Below are positions 23,781-34,607 of a stretch of 64,000 nucleotides of DNA, one piece after another. Each line of letters opens with the position of its first letter. Position 1 is the first letter of the stretch. The notes under the pieces were generated by a model. The model ran no database searches and had not been told where the DNA came from. It was given only the letters and a program-made list of their open reading frames with translations. The position numbers and the translations under genes were made by a program. Source of the DNA: Allolobophora icterica (Eukaryota > Annelida > Clitellata > Crassiclitellata > Lumbricidae); assembly GCA_963556255.1 (NCBI GenBank), contig OY744606.1:4547192-4611191 (forward strand), written 5' to 3'.

Positions 23781-24482
23781 CTAGATATTCTGTCTTTCCA
23801 GTGCTATTGCAGCAGCTTGCATCTCATGGGCACTCAGTGTATATGCCCTCCCAGTGCTCGTTGTTGGTTGAAGTCCTGCTGTCAGTACATCTGCACAAGA
23901 TATTATCAGCAGATCACTTGGACGTGGATAATGGAAAGATCGAGCAGGCCCATGTGGATGCAGAAAGTTAATTTCCACTTCATTCTGTTCTGCAAATGTC
24001 AAAATTACATAGCCAAGCCACCAGTGGCCATCATACTTGGCGATGACATAACCCTTCAAGTCTGCAAATTTCACGGCTTGATGGTAAGTATCGACAGACA
24101 GTACAGCATCAAAAGCCACTGATTGTATAACACGTTCAACTCTGGACTCGTGACTCATTGAGAATTTCTTCACTTCCACTTGCTCTGTTGATATAGGACG
24201 AATGCAGTGAAGTTTGTGAGTTCCAGCAACTGTAAGTGTAGACTCAAATCTGCTGCTCAAGAAGGTAATTCTTGCTCATATTCCTCTGTGGTAGCAAAAA
24301 CAGAAATTCACCGATGGAATGTTTGCCTTTGCAAAGAGGAACAACTGATGTGGTGTCATAATTTGGTCGTCATATGGCCTCTGCAGACTGGCACGTGCAG
24401 CAAGGCGCTTGACGGTTCCACCTACTCCATCGCATGGGCCTATGCCATGAGATGTAGCAAAAAAGTGCCATTCTCCAGCCAT
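23781..24482 (-). pseudogene. Transposon-associated protein remnant (WHFFATSHG / HPHG family)
   Basis: The minus strand encodes, from 24482, WHFFATSHGIGPCDGVGGTV followed by KRLAARASLQRPYD. After a frameshift near 24280 it runs from 24260 to 23781 with AKYDGHWWLGYV, then INFLHPHGPARSFHYPRPSD, ending IALERQNI and stop. The Ser-His-Gly, Cys-Asp-Gly and His-Pro-His-Gly motifs look like conserved core residues. The same HPH region appears in the second foldback element. I know this protein type from repetitive invertebrate genes but cannot give a proven enzyme class. At least one frameshift. Confidence 0.65.
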
Positions 24483-24496
24483 GCCAAAATCAAGTT

Positions 24497-24697
24497 CATG
24501 GCAACACAGAGGAAGAAATGATCAACCAACTAAAAGCAAAGTTCCAGATGTGCACACTGACAAGTGACAAGGTACAAGTGCTGACAGTGCTACCAAAAAG
24601 TTGGAGCATCAGAAAGACAGCTGAAGACGAGCACTGGGAGGGCATATACACTGAGTGCCCAGCTGCTACAATAGCACTGGAAAGACAGAATATCTAG
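24497..24697 (+). pseudogene. Opposite-strand, internally deleted copy of the same coding sequence
   Basis: A 66-codon plus-strand frame contains EEEMINQLKAKF, VLTVLPKSWSIRKTAE and then jumps to the same C-terminus as the minus-strand frame (IALERQNI, stop at 24695-24697). The first part probably derives from the N-terminal half of the parental protein. This shows the right arm is a separately deleted copy joined head to head with the left one. Confidence 0.65.
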
Positions 24698-25319
24698 CTA
24701 GTACTGAAACTTGGAGAACTGTGAATGTTGATTTGACAGCTGAATTGTTAATTTTATTAAAAATTATATTCTCACTATTTAACTTAGTCTACCTTGATTT
24801 ACAGTGCGATTTGCGCCCTTGGGTGACCTTTCAAAAAATCATAACAAAAAAACTATAGGAGATCCCACTCTGAAATTTTCACCAGTTGTTTAGAACAATG
24901 AGATCTTTCAATGGACAAAAGTACATAAAATTATGAGAGTACAAAGTGACCTGGGTCAGTGTTACTAGGTTACAGTTGCTCACATTTATTTGGTTACTCA
25001 AAATAGATATTTCTAGATGCCTTGCCCATATAGAGCATTCACACAGCTTTAATTTGGTATCTTACTTTTGTTTCTAGGTGCAATAGGAGCTGAGATACAG
25101 CAGTTTAACCCTCGTCCGGTCGGATCAAATCGGACCTATTGGTCGAGGTTCAATGACCCATATCTCGGACACCGGTTGACCAAAAAATCTAAAATTTTGG
25201 TTTTGAGAGTTTCTCATTGGGTTCTATCGCCTTGCCAAATTTCATCAAAATCGGAGATGGTGATGCAGGGTCACTGTGTTGATCTGACCTGGAATGACCC
25301 TCAGTTGCATATGTCATTT

Positions 25320-25797
25320 GGTTCTCAGGTTAAGACTTCCTCGTCAGTTCTTCTTGATGCCAGCCATGTGGCGGCACTGGGTACGAATAAATGATCTCCA
25401 GTGTCCTCGATCATTAGCCAAGTCCATTGCCCCCTTAATGTTAGTCCAAGCGATGTTATGTCCTCATTTATATTATCTACCCAGCTTAGTCTTGTTTCGT
25501 TTTCCTTCGAATCTTGCATGTAGTGTGGGTTTTGTCAACTGGCATTCTCTCTACATGTCCAAACCATCGGAGTCTTCATTGAACGACTTTGCATAGTAGA
25601 GTTGTTTGGATACCTAATGATTGTCTTATGTCATTGTTTCTTATCTTCTGTAGTCTTGAAATCCCTTTGGTCTGCAGGACTCATTTCTGCTGTTAGAATT
25701 CTTCTCTCTTCTTGTTTTAGCATTGCCCAACATTCTGATCCGTATAGGAAAATCAGTTGTATCATCGTCTCTTATATTTTTTCTTGTTTTTGTTGTT
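25320..25797 (-). pseudogene. RTE-like LINE 3' part, segment B
   Basis: On the minus strand from 25797: IQLIFLYGSECWAMLKQEER, then RILTAEMSPADQRDF; further downstream LSWVDNINEDITSLGLTLRG, and a frameshifted tail. YGSE.W and the NI.ED...LGLTL block are typical of the region after the reverse transcriptase in RTE/BovB-like LINEs. The same tail is at 60550-60782. Its upstream part continues at 28497-28575 beyond foldback element 2. Confidence 0.8.
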
Positions 25798-26739
25798 GGG
25801 TCATTCCATCTCAATTCAACAAATGGCTCCAGGTCGACCATCTCGGATTTCAATGAAATTTTCACAGATTGTTTTTTATGGTATTAGATGAAGTTATGCA
25901 AAATTTTAGATCAATTTGATAAGTAGTTTTGAAGATATTGAGCTTCAAAGAGGTATGGGGTGACCTCGTTTTTGCCGTTTTCGAACTCGCGTCTAAATTT
26001 GTAGTGACTTTCAGAAGCTCATAACTCCATTAATATCAAAGATAATTGTATGAAATTTTCAGGATATTGAGACATCTTTGCTTAGATGAAATGCTGAAGA
26101 AAAGAATGATGAGTGTTGAAAACTGTTGTATTATGACCCATCTGAAAATGGTAAAAAAAAACTTGTGCATGTCTGATGATCATACTTTGCAGCCCCGATG
26201 TGCCCAAACTGAAGTTGTATTCAAGAATGTTTTAACAACTCTTAGTGCTAATGTACTTTCTCTACAAAAATATGCAGAAATTTTGTATTTCTGATGCATA
26301 TGTGCTACCATATGGCCCTCCAAAAATGGAAAATTGCATTCCAAAGACCATTTTCAAAGCCAAAGATCATCATGTGGGACAGGTCATGGAGCAATGCAAG
26401 TTGCATCATTGGAAAGAGCAGCTCAGACACTGTAAGTGCACCAAAAATGGTGATGGTGTTCCTTCTTGTTCATTTTATACTTCTATTTCATTCGTGGCAG
26501 TGTTTCCTGCATTCGCGAGTTTATAATGGAGTCAATTTCATAGCATTATATTGTGAAAAAAGCTCTGTAATAAGTCAGTTTACTCAGATTTCAATCTCTT
26601 CATCTTCCTCAGTTCTTGGAGTTATTTGGTAGATATCTACCAGAGTGAGTCATTATCATATGAAAGAAAGATATCTAATTATATACATATTCAAATAATA
26701 AAAATTCTAAATTTCTTTAATTTTTCTAGATATAATCTG

Positions 26740-26743
26740 TGTG

Positions 26744-26783
<40 letters not shown>

Positions 26784-26785
26784 AT
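26740..26785. repeat. (TA)n microsatellite
   Basis: TG/TA dinucleotide run in the centre of foldback element 2. Confidence 0.85.
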
Positions 26786-27089
26786 GTGTTTTTGGAGGCT
26801 TGTAAATAGGCTTTGTAGAAGTTAAATATTCAGCTATATCAATTAATTAATTTTTTCTATAGTGTCATCGTTGCTATCAGTGTTATTGTTGTAGAAGCAT
26901 TTTTATAGAAAGTTATATGAATAGTATTTGTACTAGATTTATGCATGAAAAAATTAATTATGAAAGTCGCTGTGGTAGAGTTGCTGGGAAGGAGAAGTAG
27001 CAAGGGCAAGCCTTTAAGCTAGTACAAGAGGATTTCTGCTTACATCGGATGATTTATATCGGTGATGCCAACAACACATTTCTGGTAGA

Positions 27090-27480
27090 AATTCATACGG
27101 GTTGCTAGGGAAGAAGTTGAAGAGCACAACAAAGAACTGGAAAGTTGGTTTCTAATTGCTCCCAAGATTCCTGGGACTCGTGAAAATCACTCGATCATTC
27201 CAGGACCGTGTGGTTTGGAAGTCAGCCAGGTGTTTGGAAAAGACTCACTTCATGTGTAGTGAATTATCAGTTGCAAGTTCCGATAACAATTTATTTCAAC
27301 CTTGTGAGTACGCTGCATGCCTGTATGATGGTCTTTGGTTCCATTCGTTCTGTGTGAGATGAACACAATGGTTTGGAAGTTATCTTCGTGCACCCACATA
27401 CATGGTCCTACTTCTGCATTCAAATAGCCACAGAGAGAAGATGTTTGTTGGGTGGCAAACGAACATATTTTGTGTAAAAT
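27090..27480 (+). pseudogene. Protein remnant in the centre of foldback element 2
   Basis: Plus strand: REEVEEHNKELESWFLIAPK, IPGTRENHSIIPG, then in another frame CLYDGLWF and further on VIFVHPHTWSYF and EDVCWVANEHILCKIQVPVT. The YDG.W and HPH..SF blocks align in order with YDGHWW and HPHGPARSF of element 1. Several stops and shifts make it non-functional. Confidence 0.55.
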
Positions 27481-28496
27481 TCAAGTGCCAGTGACAAAAC
27501 AAGATCATATGACATCGATTGAAGATTGAACATGTATAAATAAAGAGTACACAAGATTGTAAAAGAACTAAGATGATTAAATGTGATCAATTGGTGCAAA
27601 TTTATGATTCCATCAGTGATGTTTATATATTGTAGCAAAAATATGTTACACACCATTTTTTATTATTTTGATATATGTATTTCTTTCATATGATAATGAT
27701 ATTTACCAAATAACTCCAAGAACTGAGGAAGATGAAGAGATTAAAATCTGAGTTTCACAATATAATGCTATGAAATTGACTCCATTATAAACTTGCGAAT
27801 GCAGGAAACACTGCCACGAATGAAATAAAAGTATAAAATGAACAAGAAGGAACACCATCACCATTTTTGGTGCACTTACAGTGTCTGAGCTGCTCTTTCC
27901 AATGATGCAACTTGCATTGCTCCATGACCTGTCCCACATGATGATCTTTGGCTTTGAAAATGGTCTTCAGAATGCAATTTTCCATTTTTGGAGGGCCATA
28001 TGGTAGCACATATGCATCAGAAATACAAAATTTCTGCATATTTTTGTAGAGAAAGTACATTAGCACTATGAGTTGTTAAAACATTCTTGAATACAACTTC
28101 AGTTTGGGCACATCGGGGCTGCAAAGTATGATCATCAGACATGCACAAGTTTTTTTTAACCATTTTCAGATGGGTCATAATACAAACACATTCATCATTC
28201 TTTTCTTCAGCATTTCATCTAAGCAAAGATGTCTAAATATCCTGAAAATTTCATACAATTATCTTTGATATTAATGGAGTTGAAAGTCACTACAAATTTA
28301 GACGCGAGTTCGAAAACGAGGTCACCCCATACCTCTTTGAAGCTCAATATCTTCAAAACTACTTATCAAATTGATCTAAAATTTTGCATAACTTCATCTA
28401 ATACCATAATAAACAATCTGTGAAATTTTCATTGAAATCCGAGATGGTCGACCTGGAAAGTTCAGAAAAATTTGTTGAATTGAGACGGAATGACCC

Positions 28497-28575
28497 TTTT
28501 GTTAATTCTCTGCTTCTCCATATCCTGTTCATTATTCCAAATGCTTGTGAAGCACATCTAATTCTCTTTTAGGTA
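28497..28575 (-). pseudogene. RTE-like LINE, segment A, split from segment B by foldback element 2
   Basis: The minus-strand frame reads KRIRCASQAFGIMNRIWRSR, then ELTK at the insertion point. Removing 25798-28496 joins this to TRKNIRDDD...IFLYGSECW, the order expected in RTE-like LINEs after the catalytic motif. Confidence 0.75.
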
Positions 28576-28634
28576 GAGGATAGCCTCTTGTATTGTGATA
28601 GTTATTAGTGTCTCTTTGGTCTTTTCAATCACCA

Positions 28635-28806
28635 GATGGGGCCCACCTTCGGCCCATGAAGGCTAGTTGATGAACTGCCTACTTGGGCCTGACATGGAGC
28701 CCGTGGCCAGATTGACATCGAGTCCATCTGGGCTGTCTAGATGGGCCCCACTAAGTTGCCCATATGGGGCCCACACGGGGCAGAATTGGGCATGCTGGCT
28801 GGGATG
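28635..28806. repeat. GGGCCCA-rich dispersed repeat
   Basis: TGGGGCCCA/TGGGCC units in both orientations, ending GGCATGCTGGCTGGGATG. CCAGC/GCTGG ends like this also bound the arrays at 12036 and 33300 and the block at 8551-8642, suggesting a group of non-autonomous elements with internal short repeats. Confidence 0.5.
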
Positions 28807-29325
28807 TCACGCTGGATCAGTTAACTCCAGCTAAAGTCTATAGGAGCTAATTGTCAATGTGAGATGTGAACGGTACAGTAAGCAAAGCAAATTCAGTCTC
28901 AATTGATTTAAAATCCGCAAATCGTCTGGAAAATTTGTCTGTCAAGCTTGAAGTCTGAAAGCTATATTCTTCCGCAGACTCTACTGTGACAGTTTGCAAG
29001 TGGAGGGTAGGAAATTGCTCGTAGTTTTGTTCTTTTATCTGCTTTAAAAGCAACATTAGCTTTACTTGAACGAATTTCACTTCTGCGTAAACAGATCATG
29101 TGCAAAGTATCTGCAGGGAAGTGGGACAGATCGGCAGAGTTAATACATAGAGTTATTATTAAACACGAGACCGGAATAGCAAGCAAGAGAACAGAGTCAC
29201 TTTGAGTAAAACAAAGAAAACTTTGCGGCCTGAATTTTTTTAATTTTCTGAAGAATTGTGGGGGCCGGATAAAAAAGTGTTGGCGGGCCGGATCCGGCCT
29301 GCGGGCCGTAGTTTGCCCAGTTCTG
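28806..29325 (-). pseudogene. hAT transposon remnant (transposase C-terminal part)
   Basis: The minus-strand 5' end at 29325 reads CAGAACTGGGCAAACTACGG, then GGCCGGATCCGGCC, a terminus common in animal hAT elements. Downstream a frame (29080-28847) carries FSRRFADFKSIETEFALLTV, PFTSHIDN, and in another frame LELTDPA, corresponding to the late part of hAT transposases of the ZBED5/GTF2IRD2/Charlie type. Most of the transposase, including the catalytic region, is missing. Confidence 0.7.
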
Positions 29326-29399
29326 CTCTATCATGATGTTGCTAAAGTAATGCTGTCTTTTCAGTCCCGTAGTTTACGTTGCTAAATTATTACAGGTCT

Positions 29400-29475
29400 T
29401 CTGTAGTCTGTATGCATGTATGTATGCATGTATGTATGCATGCTTGTATGTATGCATGTATGTATGTATGTTGTA
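29400..29475. repeat. (GTAT/GCAT)n microsatellite
   Basis: TATGCATG and GTATGTAT units in tandem. Confidence 0.9.
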
Positions 29476-29479
29476 TGTA

Positions 29480-30200
29480 TCTATATTGAGGTAGAACTTT
29501 AAATACGTTTAATGTACATGCGAAAATGATTTAGCAACGTCAATTATGGATGTACTTTACAGAAATAATTTAGCAACGTAAACCTCGGATTTCCAACCAC
29601 TATCAATATAGCAATGTAAACTACGGATTTACCCATATTTTAGCAGTCGTAACAGATTGATCAATGTTTTTAGATTAATTATCTCTAGTTCAATTCTGTA
29701 TGCTAGCCTGGAGAAATAAAAAAGTTTTATAAAAATAAATCGGAGAAAATCATTAAAATGTAATTATTTAATTGGGGCGCAATTTATGATATTTGCATAT
29801 TTCTCACGGTGCGAAATAGGCAAATATCACAAAAGCACCAAGCGTTTTTACACAGCGTTTTTTGTTTCAAATCGATCGTGCCCTTTGTTGCTCGTGACTC
29901 TTCTGTCACTCCATATTCAGCCCTTCACATTCTGCATAGTATATTACAGATTCCTTAGTTAATATGTTGCTGACAATTTGTTTCAGGACCTGTGTGCTGA
30001 AACAGACTGCTGTCAAATGTCACAGTGCTGGAGCTGAAATGACAGTTGAACTTTGGTTATGCTACGCATAGGTCGAAGTGGAGACTGGCATAGGATGAAT
30101 CTGATGTGGCGAAAGATTAGTTTACTGCCGAGGAAGAGCCATTGTGAAGACCTACTTTGCATTTCATAGAAATCTTATTAGTTAATGTATCTGTATGGCA
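29480..30200. other. No gene recognised
   Basis: A motif TAGCAACGT.AA.T..GGAT recurs at about 29372, 29530, 29570 and 29610, suggesting a degenerate short repeat. No coding region found. Confidence 0.3.
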
Positions 30201-30203
30201 TTA

Positions 30204-30244
30204 ATAATTACAATAAGACTATTAAATAGTCTTATTGTAATTAT
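30204..30244. repeat. Perfect 41-bp palindrome
   Basis: Arms of 20 bases around position 30224 pair perfectly (ATAATTACAATAAGACTATT on the left). It abuts the larger palindrome that begins at 30244. Confidence 0.85.
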
Positions 30245-30366
30245 CTGACTTGCATTAACAGCTCCCTTTTCTTCGGCCTCAGCTGTACTACGGCGCTATA
30301 TAAATTTTATATAGCGCCGTAGTACAGCTGAGGCCGAAGAAAAGGGAGCTGTTAATGCAAGTCAGA
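30244..30366. repeat. Perfect 123-bp palindrome
   Basis: The 61-base left arm (30244-30304) is the exact reverse complement of the right arm (30306-30366) around one central T. The arm contains GGCGCTATATAAA and AGCTCCCTTTTCTTCGG. Such an uninterrupted palindrome is rare; see findings. Confidence 0.92.
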
Positions 30367-30643
30367 CCATCAGCCTGAAGTATTCGACAGAGCCAATAGT
30401 GGCTCAAGGTAGTTCTGTGTTGGTCTCATCGTAGATTGTTAGTTATAGACAATTCATATTACACCTTTTGTGCTGTACATCGATAAAGCATGAAATATTG
30501 ATGAGCCAATGCTACATATTTAATTTTCTGTGCTTTGCAAAAAGACATGTATATATTCTGACAAGTGTTACATGGTGATAATTTCAAACTTGTTATGATT
30601 AAGTCAGACATTGCAACTATTTTTAATTTATTGTGACTGCACG

Positions 30644-31238
30644 CAGGCCCTTAGCCAGCCAGCCAGCCGTCCTTTGGACGCCTGAAAATCATTTTGGATT
30701 GGCATAAATTGTGCATGGACGCCATGTCCTAAATGTGATATAATGTATATAATCCATTCCCCTTCATCTGTGTAACGATGTTCCTTTTCCCACACAAGAT
30801 ACTCATGTAATTAAGCGCCAATTAGATGAGGTTGTTTCATGGTAATTGGTAACTGATTTGACTATATAAATACAATACACTTGTAATTAAGTGCCGATTA
30901 GATGAGGATGTTTCAGGGTAATTTGACTATATAAATACCTTGACCTTATGAATAATTATAGGGGCTTGGATTGATAACAAGTAAAGGGACACATAATCAA
31001 TGTCTGTTTCCCAAGGCTACAATAATCAAATAAGGGAATTAAAAGTTACAATCTGAAGTTAATAGATTGTTGTTTGTATCATTGTATGTAAACATAACTG
31101 TTAAATTGTGATCAAAACCCAAAAGGCATTCACTGTAGGGACATTGGAGACTTTTGCAGTCGGACTCGTAAGGTCGAGGCATCGGGGGACTTCAAATGCT
31201 TTTGGACACCCTACTCTTTATTTCTGGCTAAGGGCCTG
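30644..31238. mobile_element. hAT-type non-autonomous element, 595 bp
   Basis: Perfect 15-bp terminal inverted repeats CAGGCCCTTAGCCAG are flanked by the 8-bp direct repeat ACTGCACG (30636-30643 and 31239-31246). Size, duplication length and CA..TG ends fit hAT. Inside, a ~65-bp AATTA.GCGCC.ATTAGATGAGG segment is duplicated (about 30810 and 30880). No transposase. Confidence 0.93.
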
Positions 31239-31279
31239 ACTGCACGTTATGAATCTGTCTGTGAATTTTATTAGTGTCT

Positions 31280-32040
31280 TATAACAAGTTCTGTGACGAA
31301 TGTAGCCAACATTTGAAGCTGTCTATTTGATCTTGTACAACTAGACAGTTTGTTCTTACTGATTGACTGGAGTGATTAACGTTAAATTTCAAGGACTGCA
31401 CAGTCTTCTCTTCAGAATATGTACGGTTTTTAATAACAATTAATAAGTATCGTTATGTACTGTGATAAATGTGAATATCAACTAAGTGTACTATTAATCT
31501 GTAACGTAAGGTCATTTTACGGGATATTGATTGTGTTTATGATTCAGTTCTGTGAAGAACGTAGCCTACTTTTTGAAGCTATTTGATTGTGTTCAAGTTA
31601 TAACTAAACGATTTGTTCTTACTGATTGACTGAAGTGATTAATGATAAAATTCAAGAATTGCACAGTCTTCTCTTCAGAATATGTACAGTTTTAATAACA
31701 ATTAATAAGTATCGTTATGTACTGTGATAAATGAGATTATCGACTAAGTGTACTATTAATCTGTAACATAAGGTCATTTTACAGGATATTGATTGTGTTT
31801 ATGATTCAGTTCTGTGATGAATGTAGCCTACTTTTTGAAGCTATTTGATTGTGTTCAAGTTACAACTAAACGATTTGTTCTTACTGATTGACTGAAGTGA
31901 TTAAAGATAAAATTCAAGGATTGCACAGTCTTCTCTTCAGAATATGTATAGTTTTTAATAACGATTTATAAGTATTGTTTTGTACTGTGATAAATGTGAA
32001 TATCAACTAAATGTACTCTTAGTCTGTAACGGAAAGTCAG
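31280..32040. repeat. ~261-bp tandem repeat, about 3 copies
   Basis: Anchors AGTTCTGTGA..AA.GTAGCC occur at about 31285, 31543 and 31804. Units share CTGATTGACTG.AGTGATTAA, CAGTCTTCTCTTCAGAATATG and GTACTGTGATAAATG. Copies are moderately diverged. Confidence 0.85.
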
Positions 32041-32217
32041 TTTGCCAATAAGTTGCTGGAAATGAAGGGAAATGAGAATGAGAGGATGTCCTATAGATGG
32101 ATGCTGCTGGACTGGATGATAGTGAGTGGATACAGTAAACTGTAGGAAGACCAGCATCGAGAGGAGTGGCGCCACTGGACGTTTGAACCTGACCGGGGCA
32201 GAGAACTTGGAAAGTAG

Positions 32218-33310
32218 TCGGTAAAGGCTGCACAACCATTCGCCGATGGTAACCACTGCTAAGGGCCAACATTGACCCAATGTATAGAAGTTGGTAAACG
32301 AGTGGTTCGGCGTTGGCAATCGGTGGTAAATTGAAGGGTAAAGCTACATTGGGCCGTTGTTATTGGGCGAACGTTGGACCGGATTTCAAAAGAACATTGG
32401 GCCAATATCGTATGTACGACCATTCACCAATGGTAACCACGACGTCGGGCCAACATTAACCCCATGTCGTATATAAGTCGGTAAAACAGCGGGTCGACGT
32501 TGGCAATCGGTTTTAAATTGGAGGGTCAAGCTACGTTGGGCCGATGTTATTGGGCGAACGTTGGACCGGATTTCAAAAGAACATTGGGCCGATATCGTAT
32601 GTACGACCATTCGCCAATGGTAACCACGACGTCGGGCCATCATTGACCCAATGTCGTATATAAGTTGGTAAAACAGCGGGTCGACGTTGGCAATCGGTTT
32701 TAAATTGGATGGTCAAGCTACGTTGGGCCGATGTTATTGGGCGAACGTTGGACCGGATTTCAAAAGAACATTGGGCCGATATCGTATGTACGACCATTCG
32801 CCAATGGTAACCACGACGTCGGGCCATCATTGACCCAATGTCGTATATAAGTTGGTTAAACAGCGGGTCGACGTTGGCAATCGGTTTTAAATTGGATGGT
32901 CAAGCTACGTTGGGCCGATGTTATTGGGCGAACGTTGGACCGGATTTCAAAAGAACATTGGGCCGATATCGTATGTACGACCATTCGCCAATGGTAACCA
33001 CGACGTCGGGCCATCATTGACCCAATGTCGTATAGGGCCTATAAGTTGGTAAAACAGCGGGTCGACGTTGGCAATCGGTTTTAAATTGGATGGTCAAGCT
33101 ACGTTGGGCCGATGTTATTGGGCGAACGTTGGACCGGATTTCAAAAGAACATTGGGCCGACATCGGATGTACGACCATTCGCCGATGGTAACCACGACGT
33201 TGGGCCAATGTTATTGGTCGGACATTGGGCCTGGTTTCAAAAAAACCGTTTGCCGATGTCGGGTGTACTAACATCGGGCCAACATTGACCCAATGTGTGT
33301 GTGCTGGCTG
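32218..33310. repeat. 187-bp tandem array with GTTGGGCC motifs, about 5.5 copies
   Basis: The unit contains CATTCGCCAATGGTAACCAC at about 32240 (variant), 32423, 32610, 32797, 32984 and 33177, spaced about 187 bp; one unit has a 9-bp insertion. ACGTTGG/GGGCCAA.ATTGACCCAATG motifs resemble those in the 12-15.8 kb satellite. The right end reads TGTGTGCTGGCTGGG, the inverse of the satellite's left end. Confidence 0.88.
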
Positions 33311-33850
33311 GGTGGGCTCATAGATGTAATTATTGTGTAAACGTTTCTATAGCGATTGCGACCCAAGTTGACTAGCGGAAATTCACAAAATTTGTAGTCA
33401 TTTTAAAGAGTGAGAAACTTCTTTTCATTTTAATTTTCTATGTTAAAAGGAATATTATAAAAAAGTTATCATCTTGATGTTCAACATAGAATTGTTCATA
33501 GGCCTAATAAAATCAAATTGAATACACATTTTAAAGAAAACGAGATTGTATTTTTGAATGGAAAAAATCATTAAATATCTGCGACAGACAGTGATTCCAC
33601 ATGTACTGCAGCCATTAAGTATCAAATTCAAATCTGAATAACAACATTTTGTTTTTTTCGGCAATTTAAGTTTTTGCATTTCTTACAGTCATAGAAATTT
33701 TCTGGGGTGGGGTAATTTTCTTTGACATAATTTTGTTAGGGGGTCCTTGAATGTTTGACAGTTGCTCACAAGGGAGAGGAGATCAAGAACTGCCGAAAAT
33801 TTGTTGACATTTAATCGATGACCCCATAGGGACCAGGCGCAGTGCCATCG
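33310..33850. other. No gene recognised
   Basis: AT-rich sequence with no convincing frame; a minus-strand 74-codon frame at 33455-33679 matches nothing known. Confidence 0.3.
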
Positions 33851-33859
33851 GGGCCAGTT

Positions 33860-34030
33860 AATTTTTTACTATGTACTAACTAAAATTAACTAAAATAAAA
33901 GTCCATTAACTATAACTATAACTATAACTAAAAAATAATACTAACTATAACTGTAACTATAACTAAAATGAAAAACCATTAACTATAACTGTAACTATAA
34001 CTAAAATAAAATCTGTAAGGAGAATCACGC
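33860..34030. repeat. (TAACTA)n simple repeat block
   Basis: TATAACTATAACTA and CTAAAATAAAA units, ending GGAGAATCACGCTGGCAGTGAG. Counterpart of 11736-11930 in opposite orientation. Confidence 0.7.
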
Positions 34031-34499
34031 TGGCAGTGAGTAGGCCTACAGTATGTACACTCATCAATTGTTATGTTCCCCACCAGACCAATTAGGCATA
34101 GTCTATTAATCAAGGTCAAAGGAAATATGCCACACGAGAATATATACTGTCATTGAGCCATACACAAAAGAACGAACAACATTTGCAAACTTCGCCAATT
34201 TACTTGTTTACCGTCGAGGACTGTATACTAGGCGAATATGTTTAGCTTAACTGACGAATTTTATATAAAAAATCAAAGTGACGGTTAGACGATCAAGGTT
34301 CTCCTTGGTCTGTGGGCTACCTTTGTTGTAGGCCTAGCGATGCCCTGTCCCACGACCCAGATATGCGGATGACGTAACCTGGTTTCAACAACAAAGACCC
34401 GACCCCTCTGCGTGGTTTCTCGTTTCGTCGTGAAGAGTTTGCGAATGTTTTGACTAGAATTCGTCAGCATATTGCGTTCCATCTATCTCAATAACATTG

Positions 34500-34607
34500 C
34501 GCGCACCTAAGTCGACTCGACCGAGATAAGGCTTGATCTGACCTATATGTTCTCGTATCCTGTTTCACGCGAGATTTTGCGCAGGTCAGCCGGATATGAG
34601 AGCGAAA
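34500..34607 (+). promoter_or_regulatory. CpG-containing candidate 5' region
   Basis: Local rise in CpG (GTCGACTCGACCGAG, CACGCGAGATTTTGCGC) directly upstream of the candidate first exon at 34608. No TATA box. Only a context-based inference. Confidence 0.3.

Larger units (their letters stand above)
23141..25300. mobile_element. Foldback transposon 1 with ~700-bp inverted arms
   Basis: The left arm (about 23141-23865) is the near-perfect reverse complement of the right arm (about 24600-25300), over the terminal block TTCCAGGTCA.ATCAACACAG and through the arm. The outer end is G(A)GGGTCATTCC on the right and GGGGGCATTCC on the left. Both arms include the 3' end of a coding sequence: frames on opposite strands end with the same residues, IALERQNI. 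So this is an inverted dimer of one transposon 3' end around a ~730-bp centre. No clear target duplication was found. The superfamily is unassigned; termini and protein match the second foldback element. Confidence 0.85.
25798..28496. mobile_element. Foldback transposon 2 with ~850-bp inverted arms
   Basis: Left arm 25798-about 26705 mirrors right arm about 27650-28496, starting GGGTCATTCC and ending GGAATGACCC. The arms contain matching frames on opposite strands (26245-26526 and 27785-28066, both with MLMYFLYKNMQKFCISDAYV). The ~950-bp centre carries a degenerate protein remnant. The element interrupts a LINE: flanking frames join at AACAAAA, a likely target duplication. Same terminal sequence as foldback element 1, different arms. 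Confidence 0.87.

Noticed and set aside
33860..34030. MITE boundaries for the TAACTA block
   Set aside because: The right end (GAGAATCACGCTG) looks terminal, but no matching left end or target duplication could be found.
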